The notes: generated by a model from the sequence alone, not told the origin. A stretch of 64,000 bases of DNA from Pholis gunnellus (GCA_910591455.2 OU342806.1:10616926-10680925); one strand, 5' to 3'. Positions 52,901 to 62,694 are shown, counted from the stretch's first letter. Program-made: numbers and translations.

Positions 52901-55900
52901 TCTTTATCAACTCCTGTTAATATTTAAACAGGAGCATTAATTCTCGTCTCGGTAGCCTGTTAAATGATTTTATAGGACATTCCAGTTACTGTCAGTAAAT
53001 TGGTTGAACACACGCATTGAACTCTACACACTTGGTCAAATCATAAAACTGATTACATATGATGTTTCCAAATAGCTCTCTGCTCTGCGTCATCTAAGAC
53101 AACGTTTGAATTGACCGGCAAAGTTTGATTAAAAATACAGTAAGTCTGACTCTCTCCTGTCTGTGTGTTGGAAAAAAAAAAAATGTTGTCCATCAGGAAG
53201 TGTGTCAGTGGTGTTTGTGCGATATGACAGCATCGGTGACATCCTGAAGCCGAGCAGCGACCCGGGTGTCACCGACTACTCTCGCCATGCTGAGACCGGG
53301 GAAATCACTGTCAACTCCCAAGTCATCGCAGCCGCCGTCAAACCTGCTGACGTTTACCAACTTGACCATGTCACCTTCACTCTGAGACACAACGAGGTAA
53401 AGACTCTACGGAGTGCTGAGGCTGGCGACATTGTGTTCCACCCCGGCACTCTTAATGTGTGTACCTTCAGAATATGTGCCGCTTCAGAGTGTTTCTGTTT
53501 TAAAGACTTTTGGACCCAGTTATACAGTTAGCTGCATGATGGATCTATTATTGACTTGATTTATAAAAGCAGCATTTTAAAGTAGTATTATTCTTATTAA
53601 AAATATGTCTTCTTTATTGTTTGACAAATCTGAACGCAATCTACATGCAGGTTTTCTTCACTTTCCTGCTACCTTAAACCCTCGGCTACCTTTCATGTCA
53701 TATACGTTACATTTATCAACATTATAGTAGCTCCCAATTGGATCTTGTTCATCTTGTTCATCAACATCCCATCATATATATCCTTGTCAAGCTGGAGAAC
53801 ATCCTTGCGTTCTCTTTTGCTGTGAAGAACAGCTACCTTATTCCCACACTGACTCTCGCAGTAACTTGATAACTGCCAGAGTTTCCATTAAAGTCAAATT
53901 CAAACAAACTCACAAGGGAGGAATAGTTGGTGCTTTGTGTCAGGTTTTTATGAAATTCGAATATATTTCTTCCAATGACCTCTCGGTTAAGGCGAAATTG
54001 AAGAGGAAAGGTGAATAGATGATGGAGGAAAGCGGAGTAATGAGGGAAATAACCCTAAAAATTAATGTACTGGTATTTTTGCTTTTAAGATAATTAAAAT
54101 GTATGAGAAAGTGAAATCATTATTTTTGTTGGACCCTTGAGGCTAAAGCCTAACAAAGGAGGTGATGATTTATGTTGAGCAATGAAAATCTTCTGTAAAT
54201 TGCCTTTAAAGAGCAACAATCAATAATTCGGGCTCCATTTTCCTGCGGATTCTTTCTCCTTGAGGTATTTTTTCTTTCTTGCTTCCACCTGTTCTTGTGA
54301 CTCTTGTTAAACAATATATATGAACGCTACACCAACTGGTCTGAATACAAATCGAATCTAAACATAGTAAAGATTGAGAGAATAGAATTCAACCGGAAAA
54401 TATCTAAAACTAAACTACGTTTGCATTTTTTGTTATTTATTCATGATAGTGTTTTTTGTTTTTGACTACAGCAAATGTGGTTATTGTGTGGATCATTGTA
54501 ATTCAACTCAAATTGAACAATTTATGGAAATATGTTGACCTCTGCTTTCAAAATATTCATGTTGAATTTTTTATGAAAATCTGGACTAGTGTACATCCCG
54601 ATGTTATTGCTTTCAAAATCACAGTGAGCTGCAGCACACATGACTGCACGTAACTAGCTGCCCCTGTGTCGCTTTGAGCCAAAGTCATGCATGATAAATA
54701 TATTACATTATAATATTCTAATGATATGTCAAACAATTTTCAAGACCATTAAAATAGTACAAAAAGACGATACAAACAAAGCAATAATAAAAAAAATCAT
54801 AAAATTGAGACTAAAGTATTCTTTTTAAATATCATGTCTGATGCATTCAAACTTTGGATGTAAAGTAATTCATTTTAAGGATCAGACCTGCACAGTCTGT
54901 TTTTAATCCCCCGTTATGGTATCAAAGAGCAGAACAAAAAGGAATAGAAACGGCACCATGAACAGTTATCAGCGTCTTTGTTCCTCTCTGTCCCCTAAAG
55001 CCCGTTGACACTAAAGCCGATGTGACGACGTGTGCTTTCTGGGAGTACGAGCTCGACAGCCTGCGGGGCCGCTGGGCCACTCATGGCTGCAAGACCGTCC
55101 ACGTCAACAGCAATGCAACCACCTGCTCCTGCAATCACCTCACACACTTCGCCATCCTCATGTCCTCTGGGCGAGCCAAAGTGAGTAATCATACGTTACA
55201 AATACAACTGTGTTTTCTATTTATTTATTTATTTTTTTACATTTCTGCACTGCTGCTTTACATTATTTATCAAAATGATTTGAGGAAAAAGGTTGATCGT
55301 GCAGAGGATAAGAATGTTCTCGGTCCGTAATCTTACAGTTCATCTGGAAAATTCAAAAATCTTTGTTGTTTTATCAAACACTCTTTAAATCTCTGTGTGT
55401 GCTTATTCTCCACCAAGACAGGTTTTTGAACACCAGTATTTTGTGTTGAAGGTGCTGACTGTCAACTAAATTGTACCGGCTTTTAATAAAAATCAAACAA
55501 CTTATTTCTATATTTTATTTTAAACCAAGGCTTCAAAGTATTAATTTCCACTCAGGATAACATTCTTGATAAGTTGCAAGACATCGTTTCGTGCAACACA
55601 AAAAGTTCAAATCAAAACCAGTGAAACTCTGTCGGGCTTAGCTGCTCCTAAAGGCAATGTGACTCACTGTACATATCTAATAAAAGCAAAAAAAGAAATG
55701 TCAGAGATATCCACCCACACCCTATAAAGATACACTCCCTGTTGTTTTATAGCACTCAACAGTGCCCTCACATTCCGACATGTTCTGTAGGGATGTAGGA
55801 GCACTGCTTTAACAAAACTCTTTCATCAAAAAAAACATTTTTAATTAAGTTAATTAAAATGAACTTTTGTATTACTCTTTCTCTGTAACATATCATCTGA

Positions 55901-58675
55901 TACAGCAGCACCAGAACAAAGTATGTCTGCAACCCAACATATTGGTGTAACCCCAGCCTATACACCACCCGTGTTATATCCAATTCCTCCAACCAGAAAA
56001 CGCACGAAATTACAACTTCAGCATACCATGAAACCGTGAATGAAACACCTCCCTTTCCATTTGCTTCTCAGCTGGAGGCCCACTACACCAACCTGACCCG
56101 GATCACCCAGCTGGGGATGATCATCTCCCTCATCTGTCTGTCCATGTGCATCTTCACCTTCTGGTTCTTCAGTGAGATCCAGAGCACCAGAACCACCATC
56201 CACAAGAACCTGTGCTGCAGCCTCTTCATGGCCGAGTTCATCTTCCTGGTGGGGATCAACATGAACACACACAAGGTGAGCTTCCGGATGAACCCGGTGA
56301 AACGGAGGAAATCTCCTGTTTGTGTTGGAGTGTGTGTCATTTTATTGATTAAAACCCTTCTCATTTGCACTTTTACCACTTTCACTTGCTTTTTGTTGGC
56401 TAACAGAACAACAACAGAATGGTTTCTGTTCATCTCTTTGACATGAAAATGCTTAAATATTAGCAATACATCTCAGGAATTAGGCTAAACAAACACATAT
56501 GACAATTCTTACGTGAAGGGATGAAATAACTGCTTTTACACATCCTAAAAAAATTGTTAAATCTCTGTCTCTATCGCTCCTCTATCGCCTGTCTCGTGGC
56601 AGCTTTTCTGCTCTGTTATTGCAGGGCTGCTGCACTATTTCTTCCTCGCGGCCTTTGCCTGGATGTGCATCGAGGGCATCCATCTGTACTTAATTGTGGT
56701 TGGCGTCATCTACAACAAAGGCTTCCTGCACCGCAACTTTTACATCTTCGGCTACGGGAGCCCTGCGGTGGTGGTGGCCATCTCGGCGACGCTCGGCTCC
56801 AAGTACTATGGCACTGATAAAGTGTAAGTGCAAAGAGAGGTGGAAAGACAAAAGTTTCTCATACAAACACCTATTTGTCAATTTAAATTCAGCATTTTTC
56901 ATAGAAGAAAGATAAACAAATGACATTAATTATAAATACATGGGGACAGAGATTACATTTGGCCCGCGGGGACATAAAGGAAGTAGAAGATGCTTGGACT
57001 GCCTAGTAAGGTGATGATTAGTGTAAAAGAAACTCTGAGAGGTTTTGGGTACCATGGAGAGTTTGAATAGAAGTCTATAAATAGAAGTAAATCTTTTGTT
57101 TATTAATGTAAAATATAATTAAAATTATGCAAAAGAAGTGCTGATTGTTCATTCCCGTGAGCAGAGGTAGCTTTATCTAACCAATTGTTGTTGTGCTTGT
57201 AAGATAAGTAGGCTATGTATGAGCCCGTACAGTATTGTCATAATTAAGATGAGGCTAGATTAGACCGAATAGAAATGACGGAGGGCAATGATGCTGCAGG
57301 AGGGATTATTGCATCTAAAACACACATTCAGTCAATAAAAGTGTTTGTTAAAACAACACAATGATTTGTGTTACAGGTGTTGGCTGAGCACAGAACACCA
57401 CTTCATATGGAGTTTCATTGGGCCGGCATGTCTGATCATTCTGGTAAGATCTAATAATGACTGTTTAAGTATTAATTGGAATCAACAAATGGGGATTGTC
57501 TCAAAGATTGATATCCATTTGATCCTGCTCGTTTGTCAAGCTTCGCTGTCATGTTTGTTTTGGTCGGTCTCCCCTGAAGGTTAATCTCTTGGCTTTTGGG
57601 GTAATCATCTACAAAGTGTACCGGCATACTGCTGTGAAAAGGCCGGAAATCAGCCACTATGAAAACATCAGGTGGGATTATCTGTACTCTTGTTGAGGTC
57701 AAAAGAATATTGAAAATCAAGCTGTAATTTCCTCATTGGATTAGAATGGTTTCATGTGGTGTCCTTTGTAGTGTCTTATTACAATTAGTTGTTTGTTGAC
57801 TTAAAATGAAGCAGTATTTTTTTCTTTTTGCAATCTCTCTGTTAAAGTCAGTTTCGTCACCCTCAGGTCCTGTGCCCGTGGTGCCTTGGCTCTGCTGTTT
57901 GTGCTGGGAGCCACCTGGACTTTAGGAGTTGTGCACATCCTCAATGAGACCACCCTCACTGCTTATCTGTTCACCATCGCCAACGCCTTCCAGGGCATGT
58001 TCATCTTCATCTTCCTCTGTGTCCTGTCCAGAAAGGTAACCCTTTGGTCTCTTGGATTTAGTTTTCTAAGATGTATCTTATCTATTCAACATTCATTGTG
58101 TGGCGATAGTTGCACCGTGAGCTGTTCAGATCAAGACAATGGAAGTTAAATGAGTCGCTAGTGAGCATCACGATGGTATGTTGATAGAAAGGAAATATAC
58201 AATCTTTTTTGCCATTTAGAAAATGTAATTAGAATATGTTATATTAGGTGAAGGAAGAAGCATGAAGATTGTTAAAGTAGCATAAAGTACCACAAAGAAA
58301 AAAAATACTCCATTACAAGTAAAAGCCCGCCTTCAAACCCGTACCTACAGTAAGTCAAAGTACATAACTATTAGTAAATTACTAACTAAATTAATATAAT
58401 TAAATAGTAAAATGGCCCCATTCAAAGTGTTATATTTATCATTTCTGTATTGTTACATTTTGAGCAGAAGAACAGTAAAACGTTCCCCTCTGAAATGAAG
58501 TGAGGTAAAGGAATAAGGATTGATAAAATGTCAATACTCAAGTAACTCATAATGGTATTTAAATACAATATGTTTTTATCTAATTCTGGCCTTCTTGAAT
58601 GTGTCCTTCCAGATCCAGGAGGAGTACTACAGACTTTTCAAAAACGTGCCATGTTGTTTTGAATGCCTGAGATGA
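45348..58675 (+). CDS. adgrl4: Adhesion G protein-coupled receptor L4 (ELTD1), complete, 16 coding exons
   Basis: An adhesion-class GPCR of the plasma membrane, known from mammals and zebrafish as an endothelial receptor linked to angiogenesis. Sixteen coding exons join with consistent phases (2241 nt, 746 residues; human ADGRL4 is about 690). Order seen: signal peptide (about 1-22), EGF-like (25-64), two calcium-binding EGF repeats starting DDNEC (66-115) and DIDEC (116-165), linker, GAIN domain (about 190-475) ending in the GPS motif CNHLTH with expected cleavage between L462 and T463, then seven helices (TM1 about 486-508, TM2 521-538, TM3 546-577, TM4 588-608, TM5 626-652, TM6 674-695, TM7 702-724) and a 20-residue tail with CC and C near the end. 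Conserved C546 and C618 should pair. The tethered agonist would begin THFAILMSSG. Sequon Asn residues include N44, N47, N72 and N136. An in-frame TAG at 45324-45326 limits the start; M9 (45372) is an alternative start giving a tighter signal peptide. Identity is secure. Confidence 0.96.
45833..45982 (+). CDS. adgrl4: adgrl4 coding exon 2 (EGF-like repeat 1)
   Basis: 150 nt, phase 1 at both ends, acceptor GTACGCAG, donor GTGAAT. Encodes the end of the signal peptide and a first EGF-like module with cysteines at 25, 31, 34, 40, 50, 52 and 64, one more than the usual six. The module lacks an acidic D-x-D-E start, so it should not bind calcium in the cbEGF manner. Typical EGF core GYTGDGTTFC is present. 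Confidence 0.93.
48151..48295. repeat. LINE/SINE-type fragment in adgrl4 intron 2
   Basis: CAAAGGCACCTCGGCAGTGC, GAACTGGCACCTCTCCAGCT and CAAGTCCCTACGGACTGAGC are blocks of a familiar teleost repeat. They create a spurious 122-codon reading frame on the plus strand. Confidence 0.6.
48867..49016 (+). CDS. adgrl4: adgrl4 coding exon 3 (calcium-binding EGF repeat 2)
   Basis: 150 nt, phase 1-1, acceptor CACTACAG, donor GTAATG. Encodes a cbEGF starting DDNEC with six cysteines (70, 77, 83, 92, 94, 114) and the Asp/Asn hydroxylation consensus C-x-N-x4-Y-x-C-x-C at residues 83-94. Confidence 0.95.
49712..49861 (+). CDS. adgrl4: adgrl4 coding exon 4 (calcium-binding EGF repeat 3)
   Basis: 150 nt, phase 1-1, acceptor CCCTTTCAG, donor GTCGGT (C at +3 is unusual, G at +5 is kept). 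Encodes a cbEGF starting DIDEC with six cysteines (120, 126, 132, 141, 143, 164) and a hydroxylation consensus at 132-143. Human ADGRL4 is usually described with only two EGF repeats, so this is one module more. Confidence 0.93.
49891..49922. repeat. (CA)n microsatellite, adgrl4 intron 4
   Basis: About 15 CA units, followed by CTCACTCACG. It begins only about 30 bp after the exon 4 donor. Confidence 0.95.
50252..50322 (+). CDS. adgrl4: adgrl4 coding exon 5 (linker)
   Basis: 71 nt, enters in phase 1 and leaves in phase 0, acceptor TTTTTTCAG, donor GTGAGT. Encodes residues 166-189, containing two cysteines and an NKT sequon. It aligns with the short segment between the last EGF and the GAIN domain of human ADGRL4 (…NINKTL… in human, VNKTLEY here). 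Confidence 0.9.
51526..51705 (+). CDS. adgrl4: adgrl4 coding exon 6 (GAIN subdomain A)
   Basis: 180 nt, phase 0-0, acceptor CATCCCAG, donor GTAATC. Encodes residues 190-249 with NLT and NST sequons. It ends INSTLT, matching the SNSTLT of human ADGRL4 just before the next exon. Confidence 0.93.
52164..52347 (+). CDS. adgrl4: adgrl4 coding exon 7 (GAIN subdomain A)
   Basis: 184 nt, enters in phase 0, leaves after one base of a codon, acceptor TTTTCATCAG, donor GTGAGA. Begins KFVKAVNNLVEKD, parallel to EFVKTVNNFVQRD of human ADGRL4, and contains LLHTVEESALTL. Helical and charged, as expected for GAIN subdomain A. Confidence 0.95.
52519..52632 (+). CDS. adgrl4: adgrl4 coding exon 8 (GAIN domain)
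   Basis: 114 nt, phase 1-1, acceptor CTGAACCACAG, donor GTAAAG. Encodes residues 311-348, including GGDHINLTPK, matching the DGDYINIFPK region of human ADGRL4. Confidence 0.93.
53197..53396 (+). CDS. adgrl4: adgrl4 coding exon 9 (GAIN subdomain B)
   Basis: 200 nt, enters in phase 1, leaves in phase 0, donor GTAAAG. Encodes SVVFVRYDSIGDILKPSS and, later, QLDHVTFTLRHNE, matching VAFVYYKSIGPLL and ELEKITFTLSHRK in human. The acceptor CCATCAG is preceded by a run of twelve A residues (53172-53183) in place of a clean pyrimidine tract. Confidence 0.93.
55001..55180 (+). CDS. adgrl4: adgrl4 coding exon 10 (GPS autoproteolysis motif)
   Basis: 180 nt, phase 0-0, donor GTGAGT. Encodes the four GPS cysteines with two Trp residues (CAFWEYE, GRWATHGC, TCSCNHLTHF). 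The cleavage bond should be L462-T463, at 55141/55142. The tethered agonist follows. An NAT sequon lies just before CSCNH. Confidence 0.97.
56072..56275 (+). CDS. adgrl4: adgrl4 coding exon 11 (TM1 and TM2)
   Basis: 204 nt, phase 0-0, acceptor TTGCTTCTCAG, donor GTGAGC. Encodes TM1 (ITQLGMIISLICL…), the strongly conserved first intracellular loop SEIQSTRTTIHKNLCCSL, and TM2. The loop is nearly identical to human ADGRL4. Confidence 0.97.
56603..56823 (+). CDS. adgrl4: adgrl4 coding exon 12 (TM3 and TM4)
   Basis: 221 nt, enters in phase 0, leaves with two bases of a codon, pyrimidine-rich acceptor ending GTGGCAG, donor GTAAGT. Encodes TM3 with the disulfide cysteine C546 and the family signature FAWMCIEGIHLYLIVVGV, then TM4 (FYIFGYGSPAVVV). 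Confidence 0.97.
57377..57443 (+). CDS. adgrl4: adgrl4 coding exon 13 (ECL2 and start of TM5)
   Basis: 67 nt, acceptor TGTTACAG, donor GTAAGA. Encodes CWLSTEHHFIWSFIGPACL. C618 is the expected disulfide partner of C546. Confidence 0.96.
57580..57671 (+). CDS. adgrl4: adgrl4 coding exon 14 (TM5 end and ICL3)
   Basis: 92 nt, enters in phase 0, leaves with two bases of a codon, acceptor CCCCTGAAG, donor GTGGGA. Encodes VNLLAFGVIIYKVYRHTA followed by the third intracellular loop. Confidence 0.95.
57867..58035 (+). CDS. adgrl4: adgrl4 coding exon 15 (TM6 and TM7)
   Basis: 169 nt, acceptor CACCCTCAG, donor GTAACC. Encodes SCARGALALLFVLGATWTLG (TM6) and AYLFTIANAFQGMFIF (TM7), both diagnostic for adhesion GPCRs of the ADGRL group. 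Confidence 0.97.
58249..58550 (-). mobile_element. Second copy of the AGTAAAAGTA-type dispersed element (adgrl4 intron 15)
   Basis: Reverse-orientation, degraded copy: GAAGGAAGAAG at the left, TAAAGTAGCATAAAGTA nearby, AGTAAAATGGCCCCATTC and CCCCTCTGAAATGAAGTG blocks as in the other two copies in this window. It sits inside the last intron. Confidence 0.5.
58613..58675 (+). CDS. adgrl4: adgrl4 coding exon 16 (C-terminal tail and stop)
   Basis: 63 nt including TGA, acceptor GTCCTTCCAG. Encodes IQEEYYRLFKNVPCCFECLR and stop. The tail ends like human ADGRL4 (VPCCFGCLR). The juxtamembrane cysteines could be acylated, which is inference. Confidence 0.97.
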   Translation: MQEEYYRLFKNVPCCFECLR

Positions 58676-59015
58676 AGAAACGCGAGCTGAGCCCGATCAC
58701 TTGCACTTGTAAAATAATAGTCGACACTACAGCTTTGCAATATCCTGTGACATGCTTTCAGTTTAACAAAAACCAACAATATGGGAGGAAATTAGAACAG
58801 ATGTCTAACAAATGAGAACACGCAGCACTTATCATTTCTAAACGTCTTGTTTCCCCTTTTTAAAGACGGCTCTATGCATCAGTAATTCAAAAAGCCTCTG
58901 CAGTTAACGGTATTACACTTCAAATAACATACAGTTTGTTGTCTCTCTTCTTTTCTGGTGTTTGAAATTGTTTTGTAACTTATTAAAAAATAAATGTGGC
59001 AAACTAACACATCTC
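58676..59015 (+). other. adgrl4: adgrl4 3' UTR (approximate end)
   Basis: Sequence after the stop codon up to about 20 nt past the AATAAA at 58989-58994. The end point is inferred from the signal; cleavage could occur further downstream. Confidence 0.6.
58989..58994 (+). terminator. Polyadenylation signal AATAAA for adgrl4
   Basis: Canonical hexamer 314 bp after the adgrl4 stop, followed within 30 bp by a T-rich stretch (CACTTTTTTGTG), as expected for a downstream element. Confidence 0.7.
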
Positions 59016-60260
59016 TGCTGCTCACTTTTTTGTGCAAAATCAATCGTCTTGTTTAATGCATTCTTCACCTCCCTTTTATGAAGATCACAGTGTGCAGGAT
59101 AGTTGAGTTGAATTGTCGGGATCGTTTCACATGATGGCCTTGAGGAAGGTCAATGGCTCCACCTACTGGACATAACGAGGAACCACATATGACACACAAA
59201 GAGCTGGCTACACTTTATTATATCCACCTGCATTATATGCGCTAGCTCCGCTTTGTGTATTTGTTCATGTTTGTAGCATGTTGGTCCATATGAGCTGTGT
59301 TGTAGCCCTTTAAGGCCTTGTGATACTGGCCTGAACAGAAAGAAATAGTGTGGTTGTACCTTTATTTTCCTGCTGTGTTTTTGCCTTATTGCAGCGATCA
59401 CCAAGCCGTCTTCTGGGCTGCAGGGTATTTACTTTAACTTAAGAAGCCATGTGTTGAACAACAAACTAAATAATTAACCTTACCATCTACAGTACATTTG
59501 CTTATTGTAACATTTTATTCATAAATTGTCTGAATACTAAATAATTAAACCAAACTACAGCATTACAACCAATGATTTTCTTTTCATGGGAACTTAAACC
59601 ATCCCAGTCTAGTCTACAAAGCCCATCCTCTAACTGGTCATAGTCAAATTAAAACATACATAGGTGAATCAATCAATGAATAAAGAGGAGAACCAAATAT
59701 CCTAAATAAATGTCAGACTTTTTGCTCGTCTAGTTTGTCTTGTACAGTAACGTCTCACATGCCTGTACACAGACTCATGAGTCCATTTGCAAAAATGTTA
59801 TGTATCCTTACAAATACTGTAGGCCTTTTTTGTATTCCTTTAAAATTTGTTTTAATTTTTTTACACAGACAAAAGAAACATTTTCTCCATTTTGTTCATT
59901 TGAGTATAAAGTTTAGTGTAGTAGTAGCAGCTTTGAATGTCTTGTTTTAACAAAAACAATACAGGAATACAGGATTCACTGGTGTAGCCTGTTGTATGGC
60001 GACAAAACATAACAGTGAAACAATAGAGCTCCATCTAGCTCTGAATAAACAGCAGTCAAAATAACCAGTTCAAGCGCGGTTTCAAACAGTTTAATTAAAA
60101 TTGACAAAACTATACCTGCTGGTCCTCCTCAAGGAGATTATAAAAGTATTATCACTACGACCAAAATACACGACTCACCTTATTTAAAATCAGCTTTTAA
60201 CCTGGGCAGTTAGTTATGTATGTTTTTGTGCTGTTCCTTACCGTCATGTCATCACCGTCA

Positions 60261-60320
60261 TGTAAAGTGTCTTTGAGTACCTTTAAAGCGCTATACAAAT
60301 AAAATGTATTATTATCATTT
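60261..60320 (+). repeat. LINE/SINE 3'-tail fragment
   Basis: TGTAAAGTGTCTTTGAGTAC then AAAGCGCTATACAAATAAA and an ATTATTAT tail match the 3' ends of teleost L2-like LINEs and their SINE partners as I know them. Confidence 0.6.
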
Positions 60321-60394
60321 AAGGCCTAAAAGATAAACTCCATAACATTAAATAAAATTACATAAAATGTATTTATTAATTCAAAAGCATTCAA

Positions 60395-60480
60395 CGTCTT
60401 TCCCAAGTGTCCTTTAACCAAGGACTAGAGGAGCTGGAGGTAGAACTGCTGATCTTCCGATTGGAGGACGGCCCACAGCC
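60395..60480. repeat. LINE/SINE-type fragment
   Basis: The segment with AGGAGCTGGAGGTAGAACTG and GATCTTCCGATTGGAGGACG is a recognisable block of a common fish repeat. Degraded and without coding capacity. Confidence 0.5.
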
Positions 60481-61656
60481 CTGCACAGGAAGCCATATAA
60501 GGTGCATGACCTCCAGGAATAGCTCAGGCTGTTCACTTCACGAACAGATCAATTAACCAGGACATCAACATGTCACGGCATACATTAGCAGAACATTTGT
60601 TAATCTGGGCAGATTACCATCATAAAACTACTGCCAATTGTACAGTAAAATATGACGACATGTTGGCCGAGAGACATTATAAAGCCATGACTTACCTCAG
60701 GACGAATTACAACTGTATATTGGAGTGGGGAAGGCTGTGTTAAACCAGCTTTACTAAGAATAAATACCCTATCTGATTTATATGATAACTTAAAATCACT
60801 CCATGTATCTTACTCTAGATCTCAGTGTGTACCTCAAACAAGATATGAAAGACAATGAAGCTTACCATTCAAGCTTGGCCTTTTCTTACCTCCCACTGAC
60901 ACACCTGTTCCCGCTTCCTCGTCTTCCCCGAATTAACGAGATCTGCTGGATCCTAAAATCCCACCTCCCTATAAGTGACTAAGGTGCTACTGAAACTTAG
61001 ATCATGACACGACCAAACCCAACTGATCTTCAAAGGCTTTTTTCCTCTTTGTTTGTCCTCAGAAACAAGTTTCTCAAGTCAATTCAGGGACTAAAATGTG
61101 ATGTTTGTGACCTCTAGTGGCTGTTGTTAAAATAAAGAACAGGAAAAGCAGACGGTCAGGTGAAGTGAAGACCGGGGAAGCAAGAGGTAGGATGGTTTAT
61201 GTGAGATTACACCAGGGACACTTCCACTGCAATCCAGACATAACCCCGAAATACGACAAAAATAGACCCTTTTGGCTGATTGCTGCTCGGTGTCATCACC
61301 CTCACACTGCAAATATAAACAGGGCCGTTTGTGGAGACCTTTAGACTGCGGCAGATTGAAGTATTGGCACGAAGAGCACCGATTCACCACACTTTTGACT
61401 TTGTTGTATCCAGGAGGAGAGCTTTGTGACGCCAGGGGACACTTTATACATTTTAATAGCGGGAGTTGCTCCAGATATTCAAGGAGCAAAAGAGTAAACC
61501 AGCTGCTCTGCCTTCACTCCACGTGGCTGGGTTTCACTGAGCGAATGCAGAACCCGCTGGGTTCATCCCTTCATTCAGCTGTGAACAATTTGTTTACTTC
61601 ATTTTCTGACTGATTACAAGATGAGGTTTCAGCTTTATTATGTGCAGATTCATGTG

Positions 61657-62380
61657 CATTGGTGGAATGTTCATTTACTGAAGTCCACATTCAAAGTTCT
61701 TGTACTTGAGTATTTTCTTTTATACAAATATTTGTACTCACAGGGAAATATTTCACTTTTTGTCTGACAGCTTTAATTTTTAATTTCTAATTTAATTTTC
61801 AGGTTACAATTTATCATCTCCTCACTGATTAGTGAAAATCACATACCTCCAAATTTGGTGATTTTCAATTTTCCTGATGAATTGAAGGATGAAGTGTTCC
61901 TCTATGTGTTGAAAAAAATGATTCTGCTCCTTAAACTAAATAAAGTATTTAAAAATCAGGTGGAAAATGAAAAGTCAAAAAGCTGCAAACAGGGCTGTTT
62001 TTCTGAGCTGCAAACACGTGATGATCTTATAGAATATGATGCATAGCTTTAAATTACACAACCCAAAAGTACATGAATAGATACAAAGAGCACAAGCCTC
62101 AAACATCTACAGCAAAAAAATGCAACATACTGTACATAATGTAGCAGTAATATTAATCTGAACACACCATAAATAGTAAGACACTGACACTGAGCATCTT
62201 ACTGCGCAGTAAAAGTACTTTTACTGCGCAGTAAAAGTACTTTTACTGTTGATACTTTAAGCTGATATTACTCATAATACTGAAGTAAGGTTTTGAATGA
62301 AGGACTTTTTCTTGTAGTTGGGCGCTTTCACTTTGTGATATTATTACTTTTAAAGGATCTGAATACTTCTTCCACCACTG
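61657..62380 (+). mobile_element. Non-autonomous DNA-transposon-like element (AGTAAAAGTA family)
   Basis: Ends CATTGGTGGAATG and, on the other strand, CAGTGGTGGAAGAAG are imperfect terminal inverted repeats. The interior has the TACTTGAGTATTT, CAGGGAAATATTTCACTTTTT and GATCTGAATACTTC blocks that I recognise from a very common teleost repeat. I see no convincing 8-bp target duplication. No transposase. Family naming is from memory and needs a repeat library. Confidence 0.6.
62201..62248. repeat. Tandem nested palindromes
   Basis: A 22-bp unit, ACTGCGCAGTAAAAGTACTT plus TT, occurs twice back to back. Each unit is a 10-bp palindrome (ACTGCGCAGT) followed by a 12-bp palindrome (AAAAGTACTTTT), so the whole stretch can fold in several registers. 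Confidence 0.9.
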
Positions 62381-62575
62381 GTTCCGTGTTGATGTGAGGA
62401 AGAAGCACGACAGAAATTATAAAACTCCATCAAAAAGTTAGAAATTCAGCAGAACTATCACAATAGCTTATTCATTTCTGGCTTTGGCGATCAATGCTGC
62501 GGTGTGGGACATTGATTAATGCTACATACTTATACAAATACACATAAGAAACGGTTGCCTAACACATATTACTCG

Positions 62576-62588
62576 TGTCACTGTGACA
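62576..62588 (+). promoter_or_regulatory. Oestrogen-response-element-like palindrome 1
   Basis: TGTCACTGTGACA is a perfect 13-bp palindrome (central base aside) and matches the consensus GGTCAnnnTGACC at all but the two outermost bases. It lies about 107 bp upstream of the TATA box. Binding is inferred. Confidence 0.5.
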
Positions 62589-62596
62589 ATGTCGCA

Positions 62597-62609
62597 GGTC
62601 AACATGGCT
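62597..62609 (+). promoter_or_regulatory. Oestrogen-response-element-like site 2 (imperfect)
   Basis: GGTCAACATGGCT has a perfect left half-site GGTCA, correct 3-bp spacing and a right half with two mismatches. Its centre is 21 bp from that of palindrome 1, about two helical turns. Confidence 0.4.
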
Positions 62610-62694
62610 CTATTGCAGATAGCGTGTGTTTACTTCTAACCCAGACCTCTGTCCTGATCACAAGCTCTCACTGAAACCAGTTTCCACTCCCTGG

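Larger units (their letters stand above)
45394..58612 (+). other. adgrl4 introns
   Basis: Fifteen GT..AG introns. Those above 300 bp are: intron 1 (45394-45832), 2 (45983-48866, the largest, with a LINE/SINE-type fragment at 48151-48295), 3 (49017-49711), 4 (49862-50251, with a CA repeat), 5 (50323-51525), 6 (51706-52163), 8 (52633-53196), 9 (53397-55000), 10 (55181-56071), 11 (56276-56602), 12 (56824-57376) and 15 (58036-58612, with a dispersed element). Apart from those repeats I see no further exon or RNA gene in them. Confidence 0.85.
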
